Positions 10,245 through 23,246 of a DNA stretch of 64,000 bases are shown here, piece after piece. The translations under genes were made by a program, and so were the position numbers. Source of the stretch: Crambe crambe (lineage: Eukaryota > Porifera > Demospongiae > Poecilosclerida > Crambeidae); contig OZ004592.1 in NCBI GenBank assembly GCA_963924555.1, forward strand, positions 6,076,001-6,140,000, read 5' to 3'. Under the pieces are notes generated by a model. It worked only from the letters and a program-made list of their open reading frames with translations, had not been told where the DNA came from and searched no databases. Positions within the stretch are counted from its first letter, which is position 1. Every line of letters starts with the position of its first letter.

Positions 10245-13200
10245 TTAATTGATCTCAAACAGAGTCTTTAAGTCATTAAGAGAGAGTTTATTTCTGTTCT
10301 TACGAGTCTTTTCAGAAGCACTAGAATAAGAAGAAAACAGCTTTCAATACACACAGTAAGGGAGAAAGAAAAGGCCTCCCTTGAAGTACAAAACTAAACT
10401 GGAAAGGACAACCCGACTGTCTACATGTATACCCCAAAATCTCACAAGAGGGTACACTACACTGCTTACCCATCCAACACATTCTTAGCCAACATGAGCT
10501 TCTGGTGCTGGAGTTTAAGAATCCTCTCCTCCACAGTGCTCTCACACACAAACTTGTGGATGAAGACATCTCTCTTCTGCCCCACTCTGTGACAGCGGTC
10601 AGCAGCCTGCACCTCCAGCGCTGGGTTCCAATGCATGTCCAGCATGAAGATGTGGTTGCCACCAATCAAGTTGAGTCCTACACCCCCGGCTTGGAGGGAA
10701 AGCAGCATAACCTGCAGAGCGCAGAGTGAACCGCCTATAATATATTGTATGGGGTTTTCAGTAACACACAGTAGGATTCTTGTGAGGACCGTTGAATTCC
10801 TCCATCCTGTCTTGCCTATTACGTGGGTTAACCCTGCCAAAAATTGACCAATTTTCACCAGATCTACACCTACATATTTTATAAGGAACTCACGATCCGT
10901 CAATCCTGGAGTATGAAATGCTTGTATTATCCAAATGGTACTGCATGATATCCAGCATGCTTGTCCATTGGGAAACAATGACACTACAAAAACCAAGTCA
11001 CTTGCAAGTCGCAATAATAAATATGATCATAATAATACCTTTTTTGTGGCGGATCACCTCCCATTCCTTTGATACGTTCCAACTCCTCAAGAACATTAGC
11101 AATCTACACACACAATATCAGCATAGTTATACCTTCAATAAGAGCCAACTGTGTCCTTACTTTAGTGCTCATCTCTTCTTTTATGAAGCTCTTAGGAATG
11201 GAGTCCTAACAAAACAAACGAACATCAGAAGCTTGATTGAAGTGACAATACATAATGAACTCACTGTAATTGGGATTTTTTCCCCATCTCTCTCAGGCTC
11301 CAACGTGAGAGCACCCATGGCAATATCCAGGTCCAGTTCATTTTGGTCACTCTCTGCCTTCTTGAGAGCACTGGTAAGGAGTGTCAGGTGGCAGCAACTT
11401 TGGCGCAATCTGCAAGAGAAACCTTCTAATTGCAGACCACTCATCATCGCTAACCAGCTACTTACCTCAGTAATAATCCTAGCACACATCTTCCTCTAGA
11501 GCCCACCAAGTAAGGATCCATAATGGCCGATACCACCCTGGCTACATCTGGTGAGATACTGGAGGCCTTTTCTTCAGATTCTTTATCATCAGGCATGCTA
11601 GTATGGACTTCACCCTGTTCCTCAAGCCACCTGTACATAACCTTCCTAAAAAACAGAGGGAAAAAGACCACCGATGTTCATAACAACCACCGGCAACTAC
11701 AGCCACAACTCACTGTGCCTCCTTGAATAGCACCTGGTAAATTTCCCTCTCCATGGGGCGGAGTTTGATCATGTGCGTCACGACATCTCTCTTGGTCAGC
11801 TTCAGCTGTTGCTTTTCTTCCATCTCCTCTTTAGTCCTTCGTAACATCAGACTAGAAACCATCGTATTCAGACGACGCATCCCCAATGACCCTTTCATAT
11901 AACAATACACCTCAAAACGGATAATACCATGGACAGTAAAAATGGTAAACTTAAGCAGAAGATAGAGAGGCTATGATTTCATCTTCAATTCTATTGTGTT
12001 CATGCTCTCAAGCTTACCTCTTTGCTCAACGGTTGCCTTCCACACACGAAAGTCATCAAATGGAGCCAGTTGAATAAACCTGATCAGACTGTAGAAGTCT
12101 TTCAGATTGTTGTGTATAGGTGTCCCTGTCACAGCCCACCGGAAGTCTAAGTATGTATGTAACAGTGTCAATACCAGCCTACCATTGGGCTACAAATTTC
12201 AATCACACTCACCTGCTTTGAGCTTGCAAGCACCAATGGAAACCCCTGTCTTGTGGTTACGGATCACATGGGCTTCGTCCAGAATCACCCGTCGCCAGTA
12301 GATTTGAAAGAGAGTGCTAAAGCTGGTGGTTTTCTTTTTCTTCCCACCACTCTTGGCTTTCTGCTCTGCAAGTGCCTGGGGAATAATGAAAGATGGATAC
12401 CTACAATTCTCAGTCCAAATTGAGGTCAATTTTTCACGTCATAAACTAAGCAGCCTCTTCCTTGGTGATGAACTATCTTACCTCATCATCTGAAGGACAA
12501 GAAACTGCTTCCAAGCCAACGATATTGTATGTAGTGATCACCAAATCATAATCGACAAGGCTGAAGGGGAAGGAGGAAAGATGATCAAAGACGATCTTGT
12601 CACAATTTTGCTTTCCCACTACTCACTCTTGGGGGAATTTTGTTCGATTGTTTCCATGGTAAACTATTGCACACAAACTACGGGGTTTGAATTTGAGTTT
12701 GACCTCACTGTCCCACTGCATCATGAGCGAGGCGGGAACCACCACTAAAGTCCCTGCACACTTCAACAAATCTAATACACACACGCACAGTACACACACA
12801 ACAACAACAACAACAACAACAATAACAACAATAAAGAATGGAAAACCTCTACATTGTGTGCTGAGAAAGTAACCTTTGTTGGCTGTGGATTTGCTAAGCC
12901 ACTCTTTCAACTGGGGGTCATATTCAGGCTTCTTTGTCGCAGCCACCAGAGAGAGCATGGATAAGGTCTTGCCTAGACCCATATCATCAGCTAAAGCATA
13001 TGGGCATACAAGCTTGATCAAGATGCAAGTATTCTATTAAATTTTTTTACCAAGAATGCCAGCAGAAGGACTCTGTTTTTCTCTCCAATTCATCCATGCT
13101 AACGCTCGCTTCTGGTGGGGCATGAGGGAAATGTCGGCTCTCAGTCCAGGAGGATCGTCTGCCAGAGTATCTTCTGTGGGACAGTTTTCCAAAGATCTGG

Positions 13201-14962
13201 AATGGTCCAGCATACCAACAAAGTAAAGAGGAAAATTTGTACCCACGAGTGCAGGTGTTCCACAGCACCAGAAGTCAGCATCCTTGCTTGATGAGTGATT
13301 CCCTTTTTGCTAGCCAATTCCACAGTTCCCTTGCCCAGCTGACTCAAATCAATCGCTGGTGGTTTCTTCATCTGCTTCAGTCGCTCGTACAATAAAGCCT
13401 TCCTTTTCTGTAATTCTGCACCTCTGTCTGGAAGTCTGTGAGATAGTGTTCTGATCAAGGTCTAATGAAGGGAGGAGAGGGGATAGAAAAATCAAATGGT
13501 ACTCCAATCAGCATATTTTTCACTCTCCACACACAACTTACTTCTACTTGATTGATCTGCTCAATGACTTTGCGTGACTGATAGCCGACTTTGAATGCAG
13601 GTTCAGGTCTGCCTTCCTCTCTTGCTCGTGGTGGTGGGTTAGAAGGTTTCTTGTGGACTTCTGGATCATGCAGAGGTGGCGAGATGATGGGGATAAGCTT
13701 CTCAGCTGAAGATGGCTTAGTAGGAATGGAATTCTTTGGAGCAGCAGTGCTCATTGACAGCTTGTGGACTTCTGCAGGTGGTGAGGTGACTGGAACATCC
13801 TTCTCAGCTGAAGATGGCTTAGTAGGAATGGAGGTGACTGGAACATCCTTATCTGAAAGTCCTGACTTAGGAGCATCTAGAAATTTTGTAGAGTCTGGAT
13901 CAGTGACTGAGGAAACACTGGTACCCGAGCCCTGGGAATCATTCGACTTGCACCAATCAGCATCTGAATCACTGGCAGCATTACTACATTCTGCATCAGA
14001 GTCTTGCTCCACACTGGGTCGAGATCCATCAGTATCTGAATTACTTGTTTTTTTAGAGTCTGGATCAGTGTCTGAGGATACTCTACCAGAGGTGCTCTCT
14101 GAGTTAGGGTTGGACCAAGCAGGTTCTAAATCACTGTAGCAGAGAAAGCTGAGATTATTATTACCTGAGCCAGAGTCCTGGAAATCAGTGGGACTGTCCT
14201 CCTCTGAGACATTCGAGATATCAGAGGAGAGAATTCGGCTGTCCCACCCAGGGGGAGGAGGAACATGCCACGGTCCAGTTGACTTAGCTGGTTGAAGGTT
14301 GTTGACAAGTTTGGTAGTATCCTCAAGAGTGGAGTGGTGGTGTTTGACTGGCTGAGCCTGCTTTTTGGTCGAGTTGTAATTTTCTTTTTCAGTCTGATGC
14401 CATAATGATAAGTAATGATGTAATGCTTATTGCTAAGAACTTGTACCTTTATTTGATAATACCCACACATTCCTTTCTTGGGCTTTTCACAGCAAGCATA
14501 CAAAATCCTATGAAGAGAATAAAGAAAAAAAAATTTTGTGCTTCCCCTACACAATATCAAATAAGTTGCTGACCTGCCAAGTACATCCTTATGCCAGATT
14601 CGAAGGCCAACCATCTTCTGGTGCTCTTCACAAAGCATCATTGGAATGCTAAAATGGTAAAAAGGATGCTTTAATGTGAACATACAGCAATGGAAAAGTG
14701 ACTTACTCTTTTTTTGGATGGTGCACAAAGTCACATGCCTTAGCCTTAGAGCACATATAGAAGTTTCTTTGATAGCTGTCTGTTTCAGGATTTGTCCCAG
14801 TCTTCAACAAACAAGGGTTCTCTGCAATTAATGATAAAAAGGCTTGGGCACCTTGGCCTTTGAGTCAAAAGTAGCTACAGGACTAGCACCACTATGCACA
14901 GAACTAGTGTACTAGAGCCTCATACCGCTATGTTGTGGACAAAAGATCCTCTCCATGGCCAT
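10245..14962 (-). CDS. TTF2: Transcription termination factor 2 (SNF2-family ATPase)
   Basis: In animals TTF2 is a dsDNA-dependent ATPase that releases RNA polymerase II transcripts, notably at mitosis. Twenty-one exons join in frame from the ATG at 14962 to the TAA at 10245, predicting 1066 residues. N-terminally there is a zf-GRF-type module (first exons, 14447-14962: [18 protein letters not shown], then [23 protein letters not shown]). A Ser/Pro/Asp-rich linker follows (one large exon, 13542-14393). The helicase core starts near residue 480: [10 protein letters not shown], motif [12 protein letters not shown], motif [12 protein letters not shown], motif [14 protein letters not shown], then [38 protein letters not shown] and DRCHRVGQ. 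The last exon (10245-10320) gives [14 protein letters not shown], the typical TTF2 end. All ATPase motifs are intact. It is divergent with KIF3B. Confidence 0.93.
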
Positions 14963-15159
14963 TTCTTCTGAAGCCCACGTGAGTGTATTTTCCCGCCCAA
15001 AAATTGAACTTGGTTCAAAGTCCAGGTGACATCAGCTGACAGAGCTAGAGCTATTAGGTTCTGGTGGCAGTATTTTGTGTTTCGTTGGAGCGCCCGAGAG
15101 CGCCTATTATACTGGTAACCCGGTCACTTATCCCACTTGCCTCCTAATGTACCCTGAGG
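14963..15159. promoter_or_regulatory. Putative bidirectional promoter TTF2 / KIF3B
   Basis: Only 197 bp separate the two start codons on opposite strands, so both promoters and 5' leaders must lie here. It is somewhat GC-richer than the flanks (GGAGCGCCCGAGAGCGCC near 15088-15105). No TATA box is evident. An upstream ATG near 15146 lies out of frame with the kinesin reading frame. Confidence 0.6.
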
Positions 15160-18100
15160 ATGGTGAGAGACAAGTATTTATATATTCTAAATAATGCCCA
15201 CTATTTATGGCTTTCTTTTCAACTCAAGAGCAAGAAAAAAGAAGACTGTGTAAAGGTGGTAGTCCGTTGTAGGCCAATGTTAAAGGATGAATTGGCTAAA
15301 AAGTATAAGAGGTACATATCAACTGTTGTTATCTACTCTTGACTCACTATTTTTTGTTTGTGTGTGTGTGTTTTTCAGGGTAGTGGATATGCATATATCT
15401 CGTGGAGTGATAGTACTCATAAACCCTAAGGCTACAGCTAATGAAGCAAAGAGGGAGTTCACATTCGATGCAGTTTATGACTGGAAGTAAGAAACTAATT
15501 AGAACATAATTATGTGATATTTGTCACTCTCAAATGTTTTAAAGTTCCAAGCAAATAGACCTGTATGATGAAACCTTCAGACCATTGGTAGAGGCAGTAC
15601 TTCAGGGATACAATGGGACTATATTTGCTTATGGGCAGACAGGAACTGGAAAGACCTACACAATGGAAGGTACATTGTGTGGCAGTAGTGCATTTCTCTA
15701 TAGTAACAGTACCACCATTCATTAGGTGTTCGTGAAAGTCTGGAAAATAGAGGTGTTATCCCAAACTCGTTTGAGCACATCTTCAATCACATTTCTCAGA
15801 CCCAGGACGAGCAATACCTTATACGAGCATCATATTTGGAGATCTACCTGGAAGAGATACGGGACTTGCTCAGCAAAGACCACAAGAAGAGACTCGAGTT
15901 GAGGGAGAAGCCCGACACTGGAGTGTATGTGAAAGATCTCTCATCTTTTGTGGCCAAAAGTGTCAAGGAGATTGAGCATGTGATGGATGTAGGGAACAAG
16001 AACAGATCTGTTGGGTAAGGAGAGTCTGCATTGAAAAGTTATATTGTATATATATTTTTACTTATCCAGCCCTACAGATATGAATAAACACTCATCCCGC
16101 TCTCATGCCATTTTCATTATCACAATTGAATGCTCAGCAGTAAGGAATTATACTTAATGCTTGAAGGTATTCAAAGGTTTTAGCCTATCTTTCCACTCTT
16201 TAGAGAGGGCCTGATGGACAGGACCATATTCGAGTAGGACGATTGAATCTGGTAGACCTAGCAGGCAGTGAACGACAGTCCAAAACAGGAGCAACTGTAA
16301 GTGCTCTGTTTCCTCTCACTTTTTCTATTTATTGTAATGCTTTGATATAGGGAGTCCGCTTTGATGAGATGACAAAAATAAACCAATCCCTCTCCTGCTT
16401 GGGAAATGTCATATCTGCTTTGGTAGATTTACTTTATTGTATGTAGCTAGTGCCCGCCGTTTGAGTTTTGACCTGCAGGTGGATGGGAAGAGTACCCACA
16501 TACCTTACCGTGACTCCAAACTGACACGCCTTCTCCAAGACTCACTTGGAGGAAATGCCAAAACTGTGATGGTAGCAAATGTGGTAAGAAAAGAATTTAT
16601 ATGATTTTTTAAAAATTTTTTAACCACACAAAAATTTGCTAGACTGTATTCCATTGGTATGTATTATCTACTATGACATGATTTGTAGGGCCCAGCTGGT
16701 TATAACTATGAAGAAACGCTTATGACTGTGAGGTGGGTAGTTATTTTAAAAAGAAGTCTGCTCCTTATAGTGTTCCTATATGTGTTTATGAACAGGTTTG
16801 CTAACCGTGCTAAAAAAATCACCAATAAACCTCAGATCAATGAAGATCCAAAGGATGCCTTGTTGCGTGAGTATCAGGAAGAGATCATGAGGCTAAAGAA
16901 CGTGCTCGACAAGAGAAAACAGAAAGGCGGGACAAGCAAGAAGAAGAAAGGTCGTGGCTCAAATGAACGTAAGAACTGCTGGGCTATGCTAATGATGCTG
17001 TTATGAATCCACCTATTGTTATTCTAGCCGTTAGTGATGAAGAAAGTGAAGGAGAGTTGATTGAGTATGAAAAGAATAATTTGACTATCAAGATGCAGCA
17101 AGCACAACTGGAGGAAGAAAAGAAAGCACTTCTACAGAACAAGGAACTTCTAAAAGAAGTATGCTCATGTTTACTTAGATGCATTTATCCATACTTACTT
17201 CATCTTCTTTAGGAGCGGGAAAAACTTGTTTCTGAAGTCCAGCAAAGGGAAGAATTGTTGAAGAAAGAGCAGAAGAAGAGGGATCAGCTTGCTGCCAAGA
17301 TCAAGGCGATGGAAAGCAAACTTCTGGCAGGTGGAAATATAGTGCACAGAACGGATGAGACCAAGAAAGCCTTGGACATAAAGCGCCAGGAAGTGATTGA
17401 ACAGAAAGTGAGGTCAAACATCCAGGCCCTTAGCAACATAATTATGATGTCCTTATTTGGTTGCAGCGTCGTGAACGAGAGATTATACAGCAGCTGGAAG
17501 AAAAAGAAGGGACTACGCTTGAGATGAAGGAGACTTTTACTTCACTCCAAGAAGAGGTGGAGATGAAGACAAAGAAACTGGAAAAAGTAAATTCCTTAAA
17601 TTTTCCCATAAGATGCTATATTCTATCGTTCATATTTGTAGCTAAAGTCGAAGTTGAAGGCAGCCCGGAATGAGATTTCTGATTATAAGGACGAACAGAA
17701 TAGGATACGAGAGGAGTTGGCATTAACCCTAGCCGGTCTTCAACGAGAACAGAAACTCAGGTTTATCTAATTTTATGAACTCTAAGATCTAACAGATCAA
17801 TGTGTTTTGTCTCCTTATATAGGGTTTTGATTATAGAGAACTTTATTCCTCCAGTGGAGGCAGACAAGGTGATCAGTAGAGCTTGTTATATAGAAGACGA
17901 AGAAAAGTGGATCTTGAAACCTTATGAAGCACCATCAACAAGGTATAGAATAATGCTCTCTTCCTCTTAATTAATAATTACTCTTTCAGCAGTGGCATTG
18001 TGGAGACACGTCCCACAGCCACTGTAGGCAGTCTTCATCCTATTTCAGCTTTTGCAAAGTTGGCTGCTCAAAATGGAGAACCTAGATTCATGGTAAGTAT

Positions 18101-18698
18101 TTAGTGGTAAAATATCACTCTCTAGGAACTGTCCCCCCTTTATAAATGATAGGCAGACAATATTTTGAAGGTGGAGTTGGACATGCCTAATAGGACCACA
18201 CGAGATTATGAAGCACCCACAATGACTTCGTCTCTCCAGGCTGCTCTTGATGTTGCCCTCCAGGAAGAAGAGGAAATGATGTTTGATGCAAAGTATGTAT
18301 TGAAAGGGTACCATATGGCAAATTAATGAAATTTTTTTGGCATGGTTTTTGACACAAAACAAAGAAATGATTCACAATTTCGGCTAAATCACGAAATTTT
18401 TACTTCATGCAAATTTCATGCTATGTGATACAACAATTGGAAAAAAAGTTCTATATAAACTCGTGTTGTTCACAGGGCATTTACCGTGTCAGGAGCATCG
18501 AAGCAAAGTCGAAGACCATCAAAAAGCAGAGGGAGCCTTCTAAAACAGCTGCAACAAGAACAGAAGCCTGCCGAAAAGAGACTTCGTGGAAGTGATCAAC
18601 CCACGAATAAGAGGAACATTGGAACATCTGAACAACCAGACAGCCAAAACTTTCCCAAGAGTCGTGGTTTGGTTTCATTGCCTGTTCGATTTGCATAG
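15160..18698 (+). CDS. KIF3B: Kinesin-2 motor subunit, KIF3B type
   Basis: KIF3B pairs with KIF3A and KAP3 in heterotrimeric kinesin-2, the anterograde motor of intraflagellar transport. Nineteen exons sum to 2316 nt (771 residues; vertebrate KIF3B is about 750). The motor domain shows VKVVVRCRP, the P-loop [11 protein letters not shown] (15545-15669), switch [10 protein letters not shown], switch [11 protein letters not shown] and the microtubule-binding [19 protein letters not shown]. The neck reads [13 protein letters not shown], followed by a charged linker, a coiled coil (17028-17942, with [12 protein letters not shown]) and a short tail ending [29 protein letters not shown] and VKDLSSFV favour KIF3B over KIF3A. 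The initiator ATG seems to be alone on exon 1: ATG at 15160 is followed directly by a GT donor, and the next exon (15229) starts SKKKEDC in phase. Confidence 0.93.
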
Positions 18699-19097
18699 CA
18701 TATCATATCAAGTTAATTATTTTTACTGTGTCATCCAATGGGTTGTAGATACATGACAGTTGTAGTATCACTTTCCGCTATGCTATTTCCAATTAGCCTC
18801 CTGGGATAGTTAGTATAGTAGTAGTCAAAACTTTCGTAGCATGTACTTCCTGCTGTATAGTGAATAGCTATGACTACATTTATATATATTATCTATAATA
18901 TTGCTAGCTATGACTATTGTTAGGGTCTGCAACGTGATATCCTAGTTTTGCATAACTTGCACCTGTTTTAAGTAGAGGGGATTGAAGTTTAAACAGCCCC
19001 ACCTTCAAATCCTGGGTTTGTGATTGCTTAACAGAGAAATTCACTCGCGATGTACATTTTTGCGGTGTCAGCAAAATTGAGGTCAAGGGTCACATTT
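18699..19097. repeat. Gene-free spacer with a dispersed repeat (about 18915-19060)
   Basis: After the KIF3B stop there is AT-rich spacer. The block from about 18915 (GGGTCTGCAACGTGATATCC, TTTTGCATAACTTGCACC, then CAAATCCTGGGTTTGTGATTG) recurs in inverse orientation at 24258-24425. No gene. Confidence 0.6.
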
Positions 19098-20700
19098 AGA
19101 ATTCAAATTTTGGTGGTTCTCAAGTGTTGTGCTCACCTTTACTGCCAAATTGCTTCAAATTGAGCTGCTATAACTCCTGAAACAGAGTCTTGGACCCCTT
19201 ATTCGCAAGCAGATGAGTTATCTTGGAGAGAACAATCAGCTGTGCTAGATGGGGGTCCATGAGAGGGCAATACCTCAATGTTCAGCTGTTTGGGGCTTGG
19301 TCCAAGATATGTAATGATGAAATCGGAATGAGCCCAAGGGGTCCTTTGCCATCTGGGCAGTGTACTTCCAGTTGTAGAAATGAGTGCACCAACATATCAA
19401 CACTTGTTTAAACTACTCCAGTTGGATGGTGTTCTGTCCATGGCATAACAGTTCACCACTAAGTTTTCAGAAGTCTATCCCCATATCAAAATTGGGAGAC
19501 CAGGCCGGTGTTTGGGAACTGTACACAGGATCGAACCTCCAATAAGAAGTGGGAAACTGAAGGGGTCTGCTCAAATGTACCTGAAAAGGCAGTGGCTACC
19601 AAGGACTAGAAATGTGACTTCTCAGTGTAGAGGTAGGTCTGAGGTATTGCCGTCACTAGTCTATTTTCAATTATTTTGAAAGGTCTAGCAGCTAGACTAT
19701 GCCCTCACCTAATAGACTATAGCAATGTGGTTAATATTGCTATGCTAGTTTTGCCCATCTGTTCCTAGATCCTGTGGTTGTACCCTCTGAGATGCTTGTG
19801 TCAAAGTATGTTATTGTGGATAGCAAACATGAATCTAGTAGCAGTGAAGTTGAGCACGTCGTGTTTTGTTTGTCCCTTGCTTATCACTCCATGCCATTTC
19901 CTAGTGAACTTTGTTATTATGGCCTGACGATCAAGAAACTGATCGACAAACAGTTACAACACATACAAATTTGTAGAAAAGGTGGTATCCTCAGATGTGC
20001 CCAATCCCCTAATGCCAGAAGAATTTGCAGGTGGAAATGCAAGGTCTAGTTTGAGTTTTGGATGACAAGATGAAGGAACAAGAGGAAATAGAGAAGTTGA
20101 AAAATTATAGTAGATTTACCAGAGAGTGAAATGAAAGGAAGTAGACTTATCTTTGACAAGGAAACTATTTCTTGTTTGTTTTGAGCAAGGTAAATTTATC
20201 TTTTGGTGATCAAAAGTCTTTTTTTTAAAATAATTCTATTCTCCATCAATGTTGATGATCTGTTTCACCATTATTATGCAAGTGCACATATGCCTGATTA
20301 CAACACCATGGAACCACTTCTCCTCCATGGACATCATGAACACACTATAATTATGTGGGCCTGACTCTTACTCAGCCTGGAGCAGAGCTGGATCCAGGGG
20401 AGGGGTTTGAGGGGGTTGCAAACTCCCTTTTTGTTCCCAAGCTATTATACAATTTGACCATGCCTACTTGCTTAGCCATGTCTATTTTTCTTTGATAATT
20501 TGTGTTTCTCTTCTAAAGTAGTGTAATTAGAAGAGAGAACATGTTACTAACTAAACTAGGAACTAATGCGGTTACTATAATAATTATCATCTAAGGCTAT
20601 GGTCAAAGAAAGAAACAATCTATGTATATATGATACATCCATTTCAGCTTTCACTTTCAAGGTCACACATTGGATAACTTGGTACATACTAACTGTGATT
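19098..20700. mobile_element. Composite dispersed element, copy A
   Basis: Three blocks here (about 19098-19375, 19735-20045, 20555-20700) recur in the same order and orientation at about 21410-21700, 21820-22065 and 22070-22210. This implies one element of about 1.6 kb of which copy B is an internally deleted relative. The middle block contains a frame reading VVPSEMLVSKYV, VEHVVFCLSLAYHS and IKKLIDKQ, not recognised, possibly a decayed element-encoded peptide. No transposase motif is visible. Confidence 0.55.
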
Positions 20701-21167
20701 TCCTTTTACGATTGCACCTGTGACCATGCACGTGTCATTCAAAGATATCTTTCGGAGTATGTGATTTCCTTAAACAATCACACCTGTAATCTTGTATGTG
20801 TCACTTCAAAGATATCTTTTGTAGCACTTTGGCTTACTTTTCAAGGTCACACATTAGATAACTCGGTGCATACTAACTGTGATTTGAGATGTGACCTTGC
20901 ATGTGTCACTTAGCTACAACACAAACATCTCTTTGCCTACACTCATGATGCACACAAACCGGATTCGATTTTGTGCAACTAATAATTTAAGCAATGCTCA
21001 ATAGTGGTAGCCTACCAGTGAAGCCAACATGGGTCCTCCAAAACTAATATGCTCCTTCTTGTACCTTTCCTCATGGTCCAGTGTTTGTAGAGTAGTTTTG
21101 ATATGTTGGTGCACTCATTTCTACAACTGGAATCAATTATATGCTATTAAGGGGGAGATACTAACCA

Positions 21168-22210
21168 CACACTTATTATACCAACTGGAAGTACACTCCC
21201 CAGATGGCAAAGGACCCCTTGGGTTCATTCTGATTTCATCATTAAATATCTTGGACCAAGCCCCAAATAACTGAACATTGAGGGATTGCCCTCTCATGGA
21301 CCCCCATCTAGCACAGCTGATTGTTCTCTCCAAGATAACTCATCTGCTTGCAAATAAGGGGTCCAAGGCTCTGTTTCAGGAGTTATAGCAGCAGCAAAAT
21401 TGAGGTCAAGGGTCAAATTTAGAATTCAAATTTTGGTGGCTCTAAGTGTTGTGCTCACCTTGACTGCCAAGTTGCTTCAAATTGAGCTGCTATAACTCCT
21501 GAAACAGAGCCTTGGACCCCTTATTCGCAAGAAGATGAGTTATCTTGGAGAGAACAATCAGCTGTGCTAGATGGAGGTCCATGAGAGGGCAATCCCTCAA
21601 TATTCGGTTCTTTGGGGCTTGGTTCAAAATATGTAATGATGAAATCAGAATGAGCCCAAGGGGTCCTTTGCCATCTGGGCAGTGTACTTCCAGTTGGTGT
21701 GTGGTTAGTAACTCCCCCTTAATTTTGATTCCAGTTGTAGAAATGAGTCTATGCCCTCACATAATAGACTATAGTCTCATGTCAATAGGCCCCAGATTAG
21801 TCATGCAATGCAAATGAGAATGTGGTTAATATTGCTATGCTAGTTTTGCCCATCTGTTCCTAGATCCTGTGGTTGTACCCTCCGAGATGCTTGTGTCAAA
21901 GTATGTGCATATTCATTATTGTGGATAGCAAACATGAATCTAGTAGCAGTGAGGTTGAGCATGTCGTGTTTTGTTTGTCCCTTGCTTATCACTCCATGCC
22001 ATTTCCTAGTGAACTTGGTTATTATGGCCCGACGATCAAGAAACTGATTGACAAACAGTGGGCTAACTAAACTAGGAACTAATGCGGTTACTATAATAAT
22101 TATCATCTAAGGCTAAAGAAACAATCTATGTATACATGATACATCCATTTTGGCTTTCACTTTCAAGGTCACACATTGGATAACTTGGTACATACTAACT
22201 GTGTGATTTT
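21168..22210. mobile_element. Composite dispersed element, copy B, with inverted first block
   Basis: Collinear with copy A but shorter. In addition its first block is present twice in opposite orientation (21168-21390 and 21410-21700), making a large inverted repeat around 21400. It carries the same unknown frame (SSSSEVEHVVFCLSL), with an 8-nt insertion relative to copy A that alters the upstream reading frame. Between the two copies (20701-21167) I see only AT-rich sequence with a short tandem motif (AAGGTCACACATT, TGTGACC). Confidence 0.55.
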
Positions 22211-22568
22211 CTCACGTGCAACATAGCTAGCTAGTTACTCAATCCATTTCTCAACTGCAGGGAGTAAATCCTTTTAGTGATCAATTCCAAGTTGTCCCAA
22301 ATTTCATTTTAACCAGTAAACAGTTCTTTAAGTGCAGAAGGATAATCAGTAAGAGGTAGCTAGTCCATTGTGACAGCAGTTGAGAGCTTCACTTGCAAAC
22401 CTCAAACTTGACAATGGGCCCAAGGTGCTGCTTGTTTCATTAGCACCTAGCCTATATGTCTTTGTTCTTCCCTGTTAGTTTTCTCCTAATACTCTCTCTC
22501 TCTCTCTCTCTCTGCCTCTCTCTCCCTGAATTTCGCGCCATTGTATTTAAATCTGAGCATGCGCAGTC

Positions 22569-22841
22569 ATGTCTAAGTATGCGCACATTCGTCGCAAGCT
22601 GACTTCCCATCTCTCATCTTGCTACTCTGTGGGAGTTGAATTTATCCCGCTTGTGGCTGAAACTCTAGGTGGCCTCGTTGAGGATGATGCCACCTCGTCC
22701 ACCAAGCACCTTTTCGGGCATGTCGCCATTGCTCTTCGGCATGGGAATGCAAGTTTATGGCTGCGACCCTGCCCCCTGAACTGGATGGTCTTTGTTTTAC
22801 TGCTGTTGTGTTTTTGTTGTTTTATTTTATCTTTCTTTTGA
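22569..22841 (+). pseudogene. 3' end of a non-LTR retrotransposon ORF2 (truncated)
   Basis: The frame reads YSVGVEFIPLVAETLGG, then TKHLFGHVAIALRHGNASLW. This resembles the C-terminal tail found after the reverse transcriptase domain in many invertebrate non-LTR element ORFs (FxPLVxETLGG ... RHLFQRLxxxLxRGNAxxxL). Nothing of the reverse transcriptase itself remains upstream, which instead shows a (CT)n run at 22494-22513. It is a 5'-truncated, dead insertion, typical of LINE copies. The family reading rests on memory of such tails, not on a search. Confidence 0.55.
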
Positions 22842-23200
22842 TTTTTGTTCACTTGTTTTTTTGCTTGTCCCTTGTTTGTTTGTCTTTTGGTTTCATATCA
22901 TCAGAATTCAATCAAAAAAAACAACAAAAAAACAACAGCATATCTGATCTGCAAAATTATTTTGTTTTTCTTTTGGTTTCTGTTCACTTGTTTTTTTGTT
23001 TGTCCCTCTTTTGGTCACAATCATGATCATCAGAATTCAATCGAAAACAAAAAATAAAAAAAAACCCAGCATATCTGATCTGTTTTTGTTTTTTGTTTGT
23101 CCCTTATTTGTTTCTCTTTTGGTGTTATCTTATCAGAATTCAGTCAAAAACAAAAAACTATACCAAAAAAACAACAATAGCATATCTGATTTGCAATACC
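22842..23200. repeat. Tandem T/A-rich repeats behind the LINE fragment
   Basis: About three imperfect units, each a T-rich part (TTGTTTGTCCCTT, CTTTTGGTTTC) followed by CAGAATTCAATC, an A/C-rich run and AGCATATCTGATCTG. They directly follow the ORF2 remnant and are probably the element's 3' UTR repeats. Confidence 0.6.
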
Positions 23201-23246
23201 TTTAAAAAAATCAAATATTGATAGCATTGCCATTGTAGTCATGCAG

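Noticed and set aside
10918-11499. 193-residue + strand frame opposite TTF2
   Set aside because: It runs through several TTF2 exons and introns on the other strand; a shadow.
14134-14172. A possible intron in TTF2 with GTAATA donor and TACAG acceptor
   Set aside because: Splicing it would cause an immediate stop; reading through keeps the frame, so it is exon.
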